From: Paenibacillus sp. ACRRY
GTDB taxonomy: Bacteria; Bacillota; Bacilli; Paenibacillales; Paenibacillaceae
Length of the DNA: 64,000 nucleotides
Assembly: GCF_022346995.1 (NCBI RefSeq)
Contig: NZ_JAKRNM010000001.1
Span: forward strand, 248,001 to 312,000
Reading direction: 5' to 3'
How positions within the stretch are numbered: position 1 is the stretch's first letter; every line of letters begins with the position of its first letter. The notes under the pieces are model-generated. The model worked only from the letters and a program-made list of their open reading frames with translations. It was not told the DNA's origin and made no database searches. Positions 1 to 8,492 of this stretch are shown in pieces. The position numbers were made by a program, and so were the translations under genes.

Positions 1-1029
1 TTCGGTTTGCTTGGGTTGTTTATTGCTTTCTTGACGCCTTATGTGGTGATGGAAAAAAAGGAGCGACACAAAATCAAGCTGCTGGCGGGAATGACAGGAG
101 TATCCCTGTTCGCTATGCTGCTTAACCCGACAATAAACGAAGATGGTACCATTCAGTTCATCCTTGAACGATTTGGACCATCGGGCATGATCACAGCACT
201 TTTGGTGGGTGTATTCGTTGCTCTTGTGATGATCATGTGCAACAAATTTTCGTTCTTCAAAAAGGGGTCTTCACTTCCCGAATTCATTATGGACTGGTTC
301 GACTTTCTCGTACCGATCGCCCTGGTATTAACAACAGGATGGGTTCTCGTATATCAGCTTCATTTTGATATTTTTGGTCTGATTGTGAACGTATTCGAGC
401 CGATCAATGCTGTAGGACAAAGTTTAACTGGATTTTTATTATTTAATTTTATCGGCGTAGTGCTCTATTCCTTCGGCGTGAGCCCATGGGTTATGACACC
501 GATCTGGTACGCGATCTGGATACCTGCAATTGAACAGAATGCTTCTCTCATTGCAGCGGGACAAGATCCGGTCAATATCAACACATTTGAAACCTTCTTC
601 TCCGGATGGCTTGGTATTGGAGGGATGGGAGCGACATTGCCGTTAGTAGTTTGGTTCCTGATGGCTCGATCCAAAAAGCTGAAATCTGTCGGTAAAGCGA
701 CCATCATTCCGTCCTTGTTCAACATCAATGAACCTGTGGTGTACGGAGCGCCGATTGCCTTTAATCCGCTGCTCATGGTGCCCATGTGGATCAATGCGCT
801 CATTACGCCGGTGATTGTATACTTCGCTCTCGACTGGGGTTGGGTGCGGATTCCAAGCCAGATCTTCCAGCTATGGTACACGCCGATTGGCCTGTCCACC
901 TATATTATGTCTGGGTTTAACGGTCTTATTTTGCTGGCTGTGGTTCTGCTCATTGTATTTGTTGTATGGTTCCCGTTTTTCAAACTGTATGATGCACAGG
1001 AACTGAAGAAAGAACAGGAACAAAATTAA
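1..1029 (+). CDS. PTS sugar transporter subunit EIIC, cellobiose/lactose family (5' partial)
   Basis: Membrane-embedded EIIC component of a phosphotransferase system for a beta-glucoside or oligo-beta-glucoside. The frame is open from base 1, so the true start lies before the window. The translation is a run of long hydrophobic segments. It carries the motif NINEPVVYGAPIAFNP (around residue 240), the substrate-binding signature of the cellobiose/chitobiose/lactose EIIC family, and ends in a charged tail typical of these proteins. The EIIA and EIIB partners are not in the window. The GH3 beta-glucosidase starts 18 bases downstream on the same strand, so the two are probably co-transcribed. The exact sugar cannot be read from sequence. 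Confidence 0.88.
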   Translation, partial: FGLLGLFIAFLTPYVVMEKKERHKIKLLAGMTGVSLFAMLLNPTINEDGTIQFILERFGPSGMITALLVGVFVALVMIMCNKFSFFKKGSSLPEFIMDWFDFLVPIALVLTTGWVLVYQLHFDIFGLIVNVFEPINAVGQSLTGFLLFNFIGVVLYSFGVSPWVMTPIWYAIWIPAIEQNASLIAAGQDPVNINTFETFFSGWLGIGGMGATLPLVVWFLMARSKKLKSVGKATIIPSLFNINEPVVYGAPIAFNPLLMVPMWINALITPVIVYFALDWGWVRIPSQIFQLWYTPIGLSTYIMSGFNGLILLAVVLLIVFVVWFPFFKLYDAQELKKEQEQN

Positions 1030-1047
1030 ATAAAAAGGGTGATTACC

Positions 1048-3318
1048 ATGAATAAATCGATTAATGAATTGCTGTCGGCAATGAGGCTTGCCGAGAAAGC
1101 TTCGCTCTGCGCGGGATTAAATATGTGGATGACAAAGGGAATCGAACGATTGAACATTCCGCCAGTTCATATGTATGATGGCACAAACGGCATCCGTAAA
1201 ACGAATAGTGATGAAGAAATGGGCATTACAACGGAAAATGTACCTGCAACCTGTTACCCTACAGGCTCAGCCATCGGTTCTTCGTGGAACACGGAATTGC
1301 TGCATGAGGTCGGTGTGGCTCTAGGACGGGAATCGAAAGCCATGGATGTGGAGTTGCTGCTTGGACCGGGTGTCAATATGAAAAGAACACCGCTTGGCGG
1401 TAGAAATTTCGAATACTATTCGGAAGACCCGTACTTGACGGGTGAGCTTGGTGCGGCGTTTATTAATGGGATCCAAAGCGAAGGTGTGGGTGCTTCTGTC
1501 AAACACTTTGCGGGAAACAACCAGGAGTTTGAGAAGATGGTGACCAGTTCGGAAATCGACGAGCGGACACTGCGCGAAATTTACCTGAGCGCCTTTGAAC
1601 GAATTATTAAGAAATCCGATCCTTGGACGGTCATGTGTTCTTATAACTTATTGAATGGAACGTACACGAGTGAAAACGAACATTTGCTGCATGACATTTT
1701 GAGAGAAGAATGGGGTTATGAAGGCGTTGTATTATCCGACTGGACAGCTGTCAATGATCGTATACGCGGACTGAAGGCTGGACTTGATCTGGAGATGCCA
1801 GGTCCTGCTCATTACAATGCCAAAGCCATTGTTGAGGCGATTCAGAACGGAAGCCTTTCCGAGGAACAATTGGATCGAAGCGTGGGTCGCATTTTGAAGC
1901 TGGTGGAACGGGTAACGGGCAACAAAGGCGAGGGGCCTTCTGAAGATGCGGATTACCATGCACTTGCTCGTAAAGCGGCAGCAGAAAGTATTGTACTTCT
2001 AAAAAATGAGAACGCGATTCTTCCGCTGCAGCCGGAATCATTGGGGTCCATTGCCGTAATTGGGAGGTTTGCCAAGAAGCCTCGAATTCAGGGGGCAGGC
2101 AGTGCGAAGGTAACGCCGACAAGAGTCGATATTCCGTGGGATGAGATCAAGAATCTGGCCGGCGAGAATATTACTATGGGATATTCAGAAGGATACCCGG
2201 AGGATGGCTCCATTCAGGATAAGTTAATTCAGGAGAGCGTCACATTAGCCAAGAATTCCGATGTTGCTGTACTGTTTGTTGGTCAACCGGAATATGCCGA
2301 ATCAGAGATGCATGATCTGCAAGGCATTGACCTTCCCGAACATCAAGTGAAATTGATCATGGCCGTAGCCGCGGTTCAACCCAAGTGCATTGTCGTAACT
2401 AGCAGCGGCACCGCACTCGCGATGCGCCCTTGGGTACAGCATGTACCTGGTGTGATTCACTCGTGGTTGTCGGGTCAAGGCATGGGTAAAGTGGTTGCAG
2501 ATGTATTATTCGGAAACACGAATCCATCGGGCAAGCTGTCCGAGACCTTCCCAGTGAAGCTATCGGACAACCCTTCCCATATGCGGATTCGCGGTGAGAA
2601 CGGCAAGCTGTATTATCGTGAAGGTCTTTTTGTGGGGTATCGGTACTATGACCGGAAAGAACTGGCCCCTCAATTCCCGTTTGGGCACGGATTGTCCTAT
2701 ACATCGTTCTCGTACACGGATCTGAAAGTAGCTCAGACGAATGATGGTGTGACTGTTTCTTTCCAGTTGAAAAATACAGGTAAGCGTAAAGGGAAAGAAG
2801 TCGTTCAATTGTACGTACACGATGAAGAGTGCACATGGACCCGTCCGGAGAAAGAGCTAAAAGCCTTTGTCAAAATCGAACTGGAGCCCGGTGAGAAACG
2901 CAAAATTACCTTTGATCTGGAAGAGAGAGATTTTTCGTACTATAACACCAAGTATAACCGCTGGGTAGCAGAGACCGGATACTTCCAGATTTCGCTTGGC
3001 AGCTCGTCCAAAGACATCCGAATCACGGAACGTCTGCATTGTGATTTTGGAAAGGAAGAGATTACGTTTCACAAATTCAGCCTTCTCAGCGAATGGATGA
3101 GTGATCCGGCAGCGAAAACGGAATTGGGGAAATGCCTGAATGAAATGAACGAACATGTTACAGATAAGGTATATCTTAACGAGGAATTTGTGGGATTCTG
3201 GGAAGACTTCCCTATGATCAAAGTATTCCAAATGTTCGGTCAACAATGGATGAATGAGCGTTCGCCTGATGAGGTTATTCATGAACTTATTGCCAGGGTT
3301 AACCAAGCACGAAAATAA
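1048..3318 (+). CDS. GH3 family beta-glucosidase / beta-glycosidase
   Basis: Glycoside hydrolase family 3 enzyme of 756 residues, predicted cytoplasmic because no signal peptide is seen. The N-terminal barrel has the substrate-binding KHFAGNN motif (about 152-158) and the nucleophile region VVLSDWTA, with Asp231 as likely nucleophile. The alpha/beta sandwich domain follows (about 320-540), then a fibronectin-III-like domain (about 590-665) and a roughly 80-residue tail. I chose ATG 1048 over GTG 1039 because the AAAAAGGG ribosome site (1032-1039) then has normal spacing and GTG 1039 would lie inside it. GH3 enzymes normally cleave unphosphorylated beta-glucosides, so the link to a PTS permease is unusual. 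The precise substrate (glucoside or xyloside) is open. Confidence 0.9.
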   Translation: MNKSINELLSAMRLAEKASLCAGLNMWMTKGIERLNIPPVHMYDGTNGIRKTNSDEEMGITTENVPATCYPTGSAIGSSWNTELLHEVGVALGRESKAMDVELLLGPGVNMKRTPLGGRNFEYYSEDPYLTGELGAAFINGIQSEGVGASVKHFAGNNQEFEKMVTSSEIDERTLREIYLSAFERIIKKSDPWTVMCSYNLLNGTYTSENEHLLHDILREEWGYEGVVLSDWTAVNDRIRGLKAGLDLEMPGPAHYNAKAIVEAIQNGSLSEEQLDRSVGRILKLVERVTGNKGEGPSEDADYHALARKAAAESIVLLKNENAILPLQPESLGSIAVIGRFAKKPRIQGAGSAKVTPTRVDIPWDEIKNLAGENITMGYSEGYPEDGSIQDKLIQESVTLAKNSDVAVLFVGQPEYAESEMHDLQGIDLPEHQVKLIMAVAAVQPKCIVVTSSGTALAMRPWVQHVPGVIHSWLSGQGMGKVVADVLFGNTNPSGKLSETFPVKLSDNPSHMRIRGENGKLYYREGLFVGYRYYDRKELAPQFPFGHGLSYTSFSYTDLKVAQTNDGVTVSFQLKNTGKRKGKEVVQLYVHDEECTWTRPEKELKAFVKIELEPGEKRKITFDLEERDFSYYNTKYNRWVAETGYFQISLGSSSKDIRITERLHCDFGKEEITFHKFSLLSEWMSDPAAKTELGKCLNEMNEHVTDKVYLNEEFVGFWEDFPMIKVFQMFGQQWMNERSPDEVIHELIARVNQARK

Positions 3319-3330
3319 TAGATAAGCTAA

Positions 3331-3379
3331 AGAAAAACCAAGTTCGATCCCGTATAGAGGAGATGAACTTGGTTTTTCT
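3331..3379. terminator. Bidirectional intrinsic terminator between convergent genes
   Basis: A perfect 15-bp inverted repeat (3331-3345 with 3365-3379) ends in AAAAA/TTTTT on both sides. It sits between the + strand GH3 gene and the - strand EamA gene and can serve both. Confidence 0.85.
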
Positions 3380-3416
3380 ATTGTTCCGGGACATATCGTT
3401 TCCAAGCAGCCGAATG

Positions 3417-4358
3417 CTATGCAGAGCTTGCTCGATTCACGATGTAAATGCCGATCGACACGAACAGGAGGGCAATCAGATTTTTCAGTTCCATAATGCT
3501 TTCACCCAAAAATAGAGCAGATAGTAATGCGCCAAACACGGGGATAAGGAAGTTGAAAACAGAGACTTTTCCTACTTTGTTGTATTTAAGAAGCATATTC
3601 CATAGACAAAATGCCGCGGATGACAGCAGTACCAAATAGACTAAGTTACTGGTGGATTCCACGGTGAAATGTGTAACCCGTCCGCCCAGCAGCAGACCCA
3701 GCAGAGCAAGCGTCAATCCGCCGACAAACAGGCTGAAACCCGTGACGACCAATACATCAATGGAAGAGGTTAAATGCTTCGCATAGATGGCAGTAATGGA
3801 GAATATAAAAGCAGCCACAATGACGAAACCTTCACCTGTAAAGGAAAAGGAAAATGAAAGTAAATCAGTATTGAAATTCACAATAATGACTCCGATAAAT
3901 CCAAGCACGCAGCCAATTACTTTTTTATTGCTTAGCTTATCATTTTGATACAGGAAATGGGCTAATACTACACTGAAAAAGGTAGCTGTTGCGTTCATGA
4001 TGGAGCCTTTAACACCGGTCGTATTCGATACACCTATATAAAAAAACATATACTGCAGGCCTGTTTGCATGATTCCCAGCATGGAGAGACTGGTCCATTG
4101 CCGTCCAGATAGAGCAAACTTCCGTTTTCCAATCAAACGGTACAGGATCAGAAGCAGCAAGCCTGCAAGAATAAATCGATACCCTGCAAATACAAACTTG
4201 GAAGCAATATCTTCAGGCATGATGTTAAAAGCGATATACCCTAGTTTAATAGAGGGGAAAGCACTTCCCCATAACAAGCAGCATAGGCTTGCGACTAGGG
4301 TTACAACTAGTGGATCTGTAAATCGGTGTGGTTTCTTCATTCCTTGACTCTCATTCAC
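3417..4358 (-). CDS. EamA/DMT-superfamily transporter (YdcZ/RhaT-like exporter)
   Basis: Drug/metabolite transporter of about 313 residues with ten predicted membrane helices in two EamA repeats. The first repeat begins with the signature LLWGSAFPSIK, and the second ends in a region resembling FGALLSALFLGE, typical of the family. Members export amino acids, metabolites or drugs, and the substrate cannot be predicted. I prefer the GTG at 4358: on the minus strand AGGAGA lies about 9 bases before it. The longer ATG at 4379 has no ribosome site and the internal ATG at 4340 has one without spacing. It is monocistronic and convergent with the GH3 gene. Confidence 0.85.
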   Translation of the reverse strand: MNESQGMKKPHRFTDPLVVTLVASLCCLLWGSAFPSIKLGYIAFNIMPEDIASKFVFAGYRFILAGLLLLILYRLIGKRKFALSGRQWTSLSMLGIMQTGLQYMFFYIGVSNTTGVKGSIMNATATFFSVVLAHFLYQNDKLSNKKVIGCVLGFIGVIIVNFNTDLLSFSFSFTGEGFVIVAAFIFSITAIYAKHLTSSIDVLVVTGFSLFVGGLTLALLGLLLGGRVTHFTVESTSNLVYLVLLSSAAFCLWNMLLKYNKVGKVSVFNFLIPVFGALLSALFLGESIMELKNLIALLFVSIGIYIVNRASSA

Positions 4359-4536
4359 GTGTAATCTTCTCCTCAACATGTAGTGCGTATGTTATGTAAC
4401 AAATACATTCTAGACCATATCACATTTCCCGCGGCTTGTATCATAAAGTTGAATGGAGCAGTTGTTTTATGCCAAGAAAAATCATCAATACCCATCCAAT
4501 ACAGGTGTAGAACTGAATCATTAGGAGCGTTGGTGA

Positions 4537-4562
4537 GGCTGCGAATATGCAGCCTTTTTTTT
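4537..4562 (+). terminator. Intrinsic terminator ahead of the Nudix gene
   Basis: GGCTGC (4537-4542) pairs with GCAGCC (4549-4554) around a 6-base loop and is followed by eight T. No + strand gene precedes it after 3318. It either ends an unseen short transcript or acts as an attenuator in the leader of the Nudix gene that starts at 4627. Confidence 0.75.
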
Positions 4563-4626
4563 AAGCAGGAAGCTGTATGAATGATGTGGAATATATATAC
4601 AGATTCACTGTAGAGGAGGTGGTTAG

Positions 4627-5115
4627 ATGGTCTTTCCAACGCATATTGTATCGGCAGGCGGAATTGTAGAAGACGGACACGGAAATATCCTGTTAGTAAA
4701 GGCTCATGACGATGGCTTGGTGTACCCAGGCGGGATTACTGAAGTAGGAGAAAACCTGATTGATGGCGTGATACGTGAAATCAAAGAGGAAAGTGGAATA
4801 GACGCCAGTGTTAGTCATTTAATTAGTGTTGTCTCCAATACAGCAGTACATAAGTGGTATGACGGTGTGACGGATGTTCCGACAAAGGTCATGTTTGATT
4901 TTGTATGCAAATTAGAAGGTGGGGGATTAGCCGCATCTGAGGAAACGAGCGAATGCAGGTGGGTTCCTAAGGAACAGGTGCTGGATTATATTACACTACC
5001 TGCAATCCGCATGCGTTATGAAGCGTATCTGAACTTTCAAGGTTCAGTGAATTACGTGGAGTATGTCACTGCGACAACATCGGAGTGTAATACCAAGCTT
5101 CATAGACATGTTTAG
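4627..5115 (+). CDS. Nudix hydrolase
   Basis: Hydrolase of 162 residues for nucleoside-diphosphate-X substrates. The Nudix box is complete at about residues 35-58 (G-x5-E-x7-REIKEESGI), giving the metal-binding RExxEE core. The start ATG has an AGGAGG site 7-8 bases upstream. The family acts on many substrates (dNTPs, ADP-sugars, 8-oxo-dGTP) and nothing here discriminates between them. It is a single gene with a leader terminator upstream and a strong hairpin downstream. Confidence 0.88.
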   Translation: MVFPTHIVSAGGIVEDGHGNILLVKAHDDGLVYPGGITEVGENLIDGVIREIKEESGIDASVSHLISVVSNTAVHKWYDGVTDVPTKVMFDFVCKLEGGGLAASEETSECRWVPKEQVLDYITLPAIRMRYEAYLNFQGSVNYVEYVTATTSECNTKLHRHV

Positions 5116-5198
5116 CTGTAAGAGTGCTTGTAATTTAATAAGTTATATACAGATGCTTAGACGTCGGTTGGTTGAACAGCTGTTAAATTGATCACAGG

Positions 5199-5232
5199 AG
5201 AGCAGTCGATTCGTTGGATCGACTGCTCTTAT
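5199..5232 (+). terminator. Hairpin downstream of the Nudix gene
   Basis: A perfect 12-bp stem (5199-5210 with 5218-5229) with a 7-base loop. It is followed only by TATT, so it is a strong hairpin with a weak U-tract, probably the Nudix terminator. Confidence 0.6.
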
Positions 5233-5267
5233 TCATACGGACGGAGACCAATCTGACATTTTGATCA

Positions 5268-5636
5268 TTAATTATAGATATGCTGTTTCACAAAATTCAA
5301 AAAATCGCTTTGCATCGAGCCAAGCGTAAGGATCTTTCTGGTAATCATGAATCTACACCGCTGGCCATGAACGTGGAATGACCATGTTGCAGACAATAAG
5401 TTTCCAGAATGAAATTTTTGATCTTGTAATTCTGCTGTTTGGTATTCAACTTTATGTACGACTTTAGTCGAAAAAAAATTGAGAAAAAGGATCATTAATT
5501 TATCTTCATTTATGAGCAATATAGCCCGGCTTGTCTTCGCTGACAAGCTCTGCGGAGTGGAATAACATATGTACATGTTAGGTTCTCTATGAGATTGAGT
5601 TAGCCGATCCAACAATTTTTTAGTAATAAAGATCAT
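5268..5636 (-). CDS. Hypothetical protein, 122 aa
   Basis: I do not recognise the family. The translated protein is soluble-looking, with alternating hydrophobic strands in the middle and a C-terminal amphipathic stretch (SDFLNFVKQHI). An AGAAGGGG ribosome site lies 10 bases before the ATG, which supports a real gene. It lies upstream-antisense to nothing and shares the strand with the TetR gene, 47 bases downstream of that gene's stop, so it may be read from the tetR promoter. No function is proposed. Confidence 0.55.
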   Translation of the reverse strand: MIFITKKLLDRLTQSHREPNMYICYSTPQSLSAKTSRAILLINEDKLMILFLNFFSTKVVHKVEYQTAELQDQKFHSGNLLSATWSFHVHGQRCRFMITRKILTLGSMQSDFLNFVKQHIYN

Positions 5637-5683
5637 GGTTCAAATACCCCTTCTGTTGTGATATCTCATTCTGCAATCCGTTC

Positions 5684-6229
5684 CTAGAAATTCCGATCCA
5701 ACAAAACGCCTACCTGTTCTGCAATGACCTGAGTAGGCTCAGATATTCCATTGGTAAGCCACGCTTCAACGATTTCGACAATTGCCGCTCCAAAGAAATT
5801 AAGAATAATCTCCTTGCTTAATCCCTGATTAATTCCTTCGCTTACATTCACTTCTCCTTCTAATTCTTCAATAACAAATGCCAGGAAATGATGACGAAAT
5901 ACAGAGGCTCCTTTGCTTGATAACATGGTTGAAAAGAAGGGGAGATGATGTTCAAAGTATTCAAACCAGAGGAGATTTCCCTCAGCAAAACTTAATTCAG
6001 ATGCTGCTTCACATAGTTTACGTAGTTCATGGATATGTTCTTGAATGACTTTGTCGAGCAGATCAAATTTATCCATGTAATGATCATAGATCGTTCTTCG
6101 ACCAACATTTGCCCGATTGGAAATGTCCTGGATCGTAATTTGATCCAGACTTTTCTCAGACATCAGTTGCGTGAACGCATTCTTAATGGCTTCTTGAGAT
6201 TTCTGTACTCTTCGATCCAATTTGGACAT
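5684..6229 (-). CDS. TetR/AcrR family transcriptional regulator
   Basis: One-component repressor of 181 residues. The N-terminal helix-turn-helix (about 10-56) contains ITIQDISNRANVGRRTIYDHY, the TetR DNA-binding signature. The rest is a helical ligand-binding domain resembling TetR_C_7/33-type Firmicute regulators. I chose ATG 6229 because AAAGGTGG lies 7 bases upstream; the longer ORF has no ribosome site. It is transcribed divergently from the CMD/cupin operon. The shared 206-bp interval carries two copies of a TGTGCGGTA-type palindrome overlapping both predicted promoters, so it most likely represses itself and the operon until a ligand binds. Confidence 0.88.
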   Translation of the reverse strand: MSKLDRRVQKSQEAIKNAFTQLMSEKSLDQITIQDISNRANVGRRTIYDHYMDKFDLLDKVIQEHIHELRKLCEAASELSFAEGNLLWFEYFEHHLPFFSTMLSSKGASVFRHHFLAFVIEELEGEVNVSEGINQGLSKEIILNFFGAAIVEIVEAWLTNGISEPTQVIAEQVGVLLDRNF

Positions 6230-6273
6230 GGGATTACCACCTTTCTGACTGTATTCACACATTATTTTAATTT

Positions 6274-6288
6274 TGTGCGGTAGCGCAC
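6274..6288. promoter_or_regulatory. Operator copy 1 for the TetR regulator
   Basis: TGTGCGGTAGCGCAC, an imperfect palindrome (GTGCG...CGCAC). It lies in the untranslated leader of the tetR transcript and is repeated at 6345-6359 with the first nine bases identical. Confidence 0.7.
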
Positions 6289-6308
6289 GAATGAAGACGG
6301 TTTGTTTA

Positions 6309-6337
6309 TTGAAGCTGCATCACTTTCCCTTTATATT
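6309..6337 (+). promoter_or_regulatory. Promoter of the CMD-cupin operon
   Basis: A -35 TTGAAG (6309-6314) and -10 TATATT (6332-6337) are separated by exactly 17 bases. The predicted start of transcription falls at the edge of operator copy 2. Confidence 0.6.
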
Positions 6338-6362
6338 ATACACATGTGCGGTAACGCATCAA
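6335..6362 (-). promoter_or_regulatory. Promoter of the tetR gene
   Basis: On the minus strand TTGATG (6362-6357) and TATAAT (6340-6335) are separated by 16 bases. Operator copy 2 fills the spacer, which predicts autorepression. Confidence 0.6.
6345..6359. promoter_or_regulatory. Operator copy 2 for the TetR regulator
   Basis: TGTGCGGTAACGCAT, second copy of the TetR-type palindrome. It lies at the start site of the rightward promoter and inside the spacer of the leftward promoter. Confidence 0.7.
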
Positions 6363-6435
6363 TATGTATTATCTCAATTATTTATGTTTCCTTCACTGAA
6401 ATAATAGAAGAGAAGCTTACAGGGAGGTGAAGCAC

Positions 6436-7206
6436 TTGGATCGAATTGAAAAGAGCAAGGAAAAATACCAACAACTGTTTGGTGAAGGCGTTCCTTCTTC
6501 TTATGCAACAGATCCTGAATTTCAGGATATTTTAGGTCGTTTTATCTTTGGAGAAGTGTTCTATCAAGGTGCTCTGACGGACATTCAGCGGGAACTGCTG
6601 ACCTTGGTAATCCTTACCGTCAACCAGACGTTACCTCAGCTCAGGGCTCATGTAAGTGCGGCATTGAATGTTGGAGTGACTCCGGTAGAAATTAAAGAGG
6701 CCGTTTACCAGTGTGCTCCATACATCGGTTTTCCCAAAACATTAAATGCCATTAACGAAGTGAATGAGGTTTTCATTTCCCGTAATATTGCATTGCCTAT
6801 TGATAATCATAGCCAGGTCTCAGAACATAATCGTTTGGAGAAAGGACTTGCTGTACAGATTGAGATTTTTGGTGAAGTTATTGAAAAAATGAGAGCAAGT
6901 GCACCTTCGAATCAGAAGTACATTCAGGAATACCTTTCGGCTTTTTGCTTCGGGGATTTCTACACTCGTGACGGACTTGATTTGAAAATCCGAGAATTGT
7001 TAACACTGGCTATGGTTAGTGCATTGGGAGGAGCCGAAGGTCAAGTTAAGGCACACGTACAGGGAAATATAAATGTGGGAAATGACAAGGAAGCATTGAT
7101 TGCAGCGATCACACATTGTCTTCCTTATATGGGTTTTCCAAGGACACTAAATGCACTTGCTTGCATCAATGAAGTGATTCCGGAAAATGAAGAGAAATTA
7201 TTATAA
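6436..7206 (+). CDS. Carboxymuconolactone decarboxylase (CMD/AhpD-like) family protein, two-domain
   Basis: A 256-residue protein with two tandem CMD domains. Each ends in a matching block, YQCAPYIGFPKTLNAI (about 95-110) and THCLPYMGFPRTLNAL (about 227-242), with the family RELLTL helix before it. The CxxC pair of peroxidase-type AhpD is absent: each repeat has a single Cys. Members include gamma-carboxymuconolactone decarboxylase and alkylhydroperoxidase-like stress proteins, and the reaction here is not known. I chose TTG 6436 because AGGGAGGTGA (6421-6430) would overlap the GTG at 6427. It is co-transcribed with a cupin and under TetR control. Confidence 0.82.
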   Translation: MDRIEKSKEKYQQLFGEGVPSSYATDPEFQDILGRFIFGEVFYQGALTDIQRELLTLVILTVNQTLPQLRAHVSAALNVGVTPVEIKEAVYQCAPYIGFPKTLNAINEVNEVFISRNIALPIDNHSQVSEHNRLEKGLAVQIEIFGEVIEKMRASAPSNQKYIQEYLSAFCFGDFYTRDGLDLKIRELLTLAMVSALGGAEGQVKAHVQGNINVGNDKEALIAAITHCLPYMGFPRTLNALACINEVIPENEEKLL

Positions 7207-7229
7207 TCAGCAGATTGGAGAAGTCAGAT

Positions 7230-7643
7230 ATGACAAAACATGAAGAGGTAAAGAACGGCGTTATCTTTCCGGTAGGAGAGAAGAATGAAGCATATGCACA
7301 ATATTTTGTGGGGCAAAGCTATCTTCAAGCTCTGGTTGCAGATCCGAAAGTGAATGTTGGTGTAGGGAACGTGACCTTTGAGCCGGGATGCCGAAACAAC
7401 TGGCACATTCACCGTGACGGATTTCAGATATTATTAGTCACCGGTGGGGAAGGGTGGTATCAGGAGGAAGGCAAACCTGCCCAATTCCTGAAAGCCGGCG
7501 ATGTTATTGTTACGCATGATGGTGTAAAACACTGGCATGGTGCCGCAAAAGACAGCTGGTTTGAACACATTGCGATCACTGCAGGTACACCTGAGTGGCT
7601 TGAACCTGTCACGGATGAAGTTTACAACAATGCGACGAAGTGA
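7230..7643 (+). CDS. Cupin domain protein
   Basis: Single-domain cupin of 137 residues. The first cupin motif is seen as NNWHIHRDGFQILLVTGGEG (His/His/Gln metal ligands, about 60-75) and the second around DVIVTHDGVKHWHGA (about 98-112). Small cupins of this type are often encoded beside CMD proteins and are thought to act on or bind quinone-like or oxidised compounds, but the substrate is not established. ATG 7230 has GGAG 9 bases upstream. It starts 23 bases after the CMD stop and is followed by a clear terminator. Confidence 0.82.
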   Translation: MTKHEEVKNGVIFPVGEKNEAYAQYFVGQSYLQALVADPKVNVGVGNVTFEPGCRNNWHIHRDGFQILLVTGGEGWYQEEGKPAQFLKAGDVIVTHDGVKHWHGAAKDSWFEHIAITAGTPEWLEPVTDEVYNNATK

Positions 7644-7687
7644 ACGACCAGATTCTCATGAACTAAAGTGTAGAGTGAACGACAGAG

Positions 7688-7709
7688 ACACCCGTAAGGG
7701 TGTTTTTTT
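7688..7709 (+). terminator. Terminator of the CMD-cupin operon
   Basis: ACACCC (7688-7693), loop GTAA, GGGTGT (7698-7703), then a run of T to 7709. Confidence 0.85.
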
Positions 7710-7817
7710 GTTGCTTTTATAGAAATCTATTGCGTTAATATAAAAGGGTTTTAGCGAACCCGTATAGAAGGCAATGCATAAAGGTTTAAAACAATATCTT
7801 CGTTTAGGAGGAGTCAT

Positions 7818-8357
7818 TTGAGAATAGATCAGGTATTTGAATTTGAAATTGGTGCGGAGCTAACTGAGAAAATACAAGCGTTATTAATCAAAAGCTTTCC
7901 TGAAGTTTATCCTGTGGATCGAATTTACTTCAAGCAAGTACCTCAGTTTAGATTTTTGGCTTTTAACGATGAGAATGATCTCGTAGGGCAAGTGGGTCTT
8001 GATTACAGGGTGATGAATCTAAATGGTAAACGCATTAGAGTCCTTGGTGTGATTGATCTATGCGTCTCACAAAATGAGCGCTCTCAAGGACTGGGGTCCA
8101 AGCTGCTTAAGGAAGTTGATGCATTCTCCAACGGTAGGAATATTGACTTTCATCTTCTGTTTGCAGATAACATGGCTCTGTATTTTAAGAATGGATATAA
8201 ACGAGTTGAAAATCGGGTAAAGTGGTTGAAGATTAATAATGAATTACAAATGACGAATGGAATAGGTCACGAGCCGATAAGCGAAATCATGATCAAGGAA
8301 GTAAGTGAGATGAGTTGGGATGAAGGTGATCTGGACTTGCTAGGCTATCTTTACTAG
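7818..8357 (+). CDS. GNAT family N-acetyltransferase
   Basis: A 179-residue acyl-CoA-dependent acetyltransferase. Motif A is visible as NERSQGLGSKLLKEVDAF (about 93-110), the acetyl-CoA pyrophosphate loop, followed by the beta5/alpha4 region ALYFKNGYKRVE. The start is TTG, 6 bases after AGGAGG. The acceptor is unknown; the family includes aminoglycoside, protein and small-molecule acetyltransferases. It is monocistronic with its own terminator. Confidence 0.82.
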   Translation: MRIDQVFEFEIGAELTEKIQALLIKSFPEVYPVDRIYFKQVPQFRFLAFNDENDLVGQVGLDYRVMNLNGKRIRVLGVIDLCVSQNERSQGLGSKLLKEVDAFSNGRNIDFHLLFADNMALYFKNGYKRVENRVKWLKINNELQMTNGIGHEPISEIMIKEVSEMSWDEGDLDLLGYLY

Positions 8358-8411
8358 ATTTGCGCTCCAAAATAGAAATCGCATCATTTAACAGATATAG
8401 TTAAGTAATGC

Positions 8412-8445
8412 AACCGTTCATTCGTTAATTGAATAACGGTTTTTT
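8412..8445 (+). terminator. Terminator of the GNAT gene
   Basis: AACCGTT (8412-8418) pairs with AACGGTT (8435-8441). The stem extends inward with ATTC/GAAT past a one-base bulge and ends in a T run. Confidence 0.75.
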
Positions 8446-8492
8446 GTAATTTTATAGAACGAGAACGGACTTAAAGTGCAAACGAACATAAC

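Noticed and set aside
465..899. Long minus-strand ORF inside the PTS gene
   Set aside because: It is antisense shadow of a well-supported membrane protein gene and has no domain or ribosome site.
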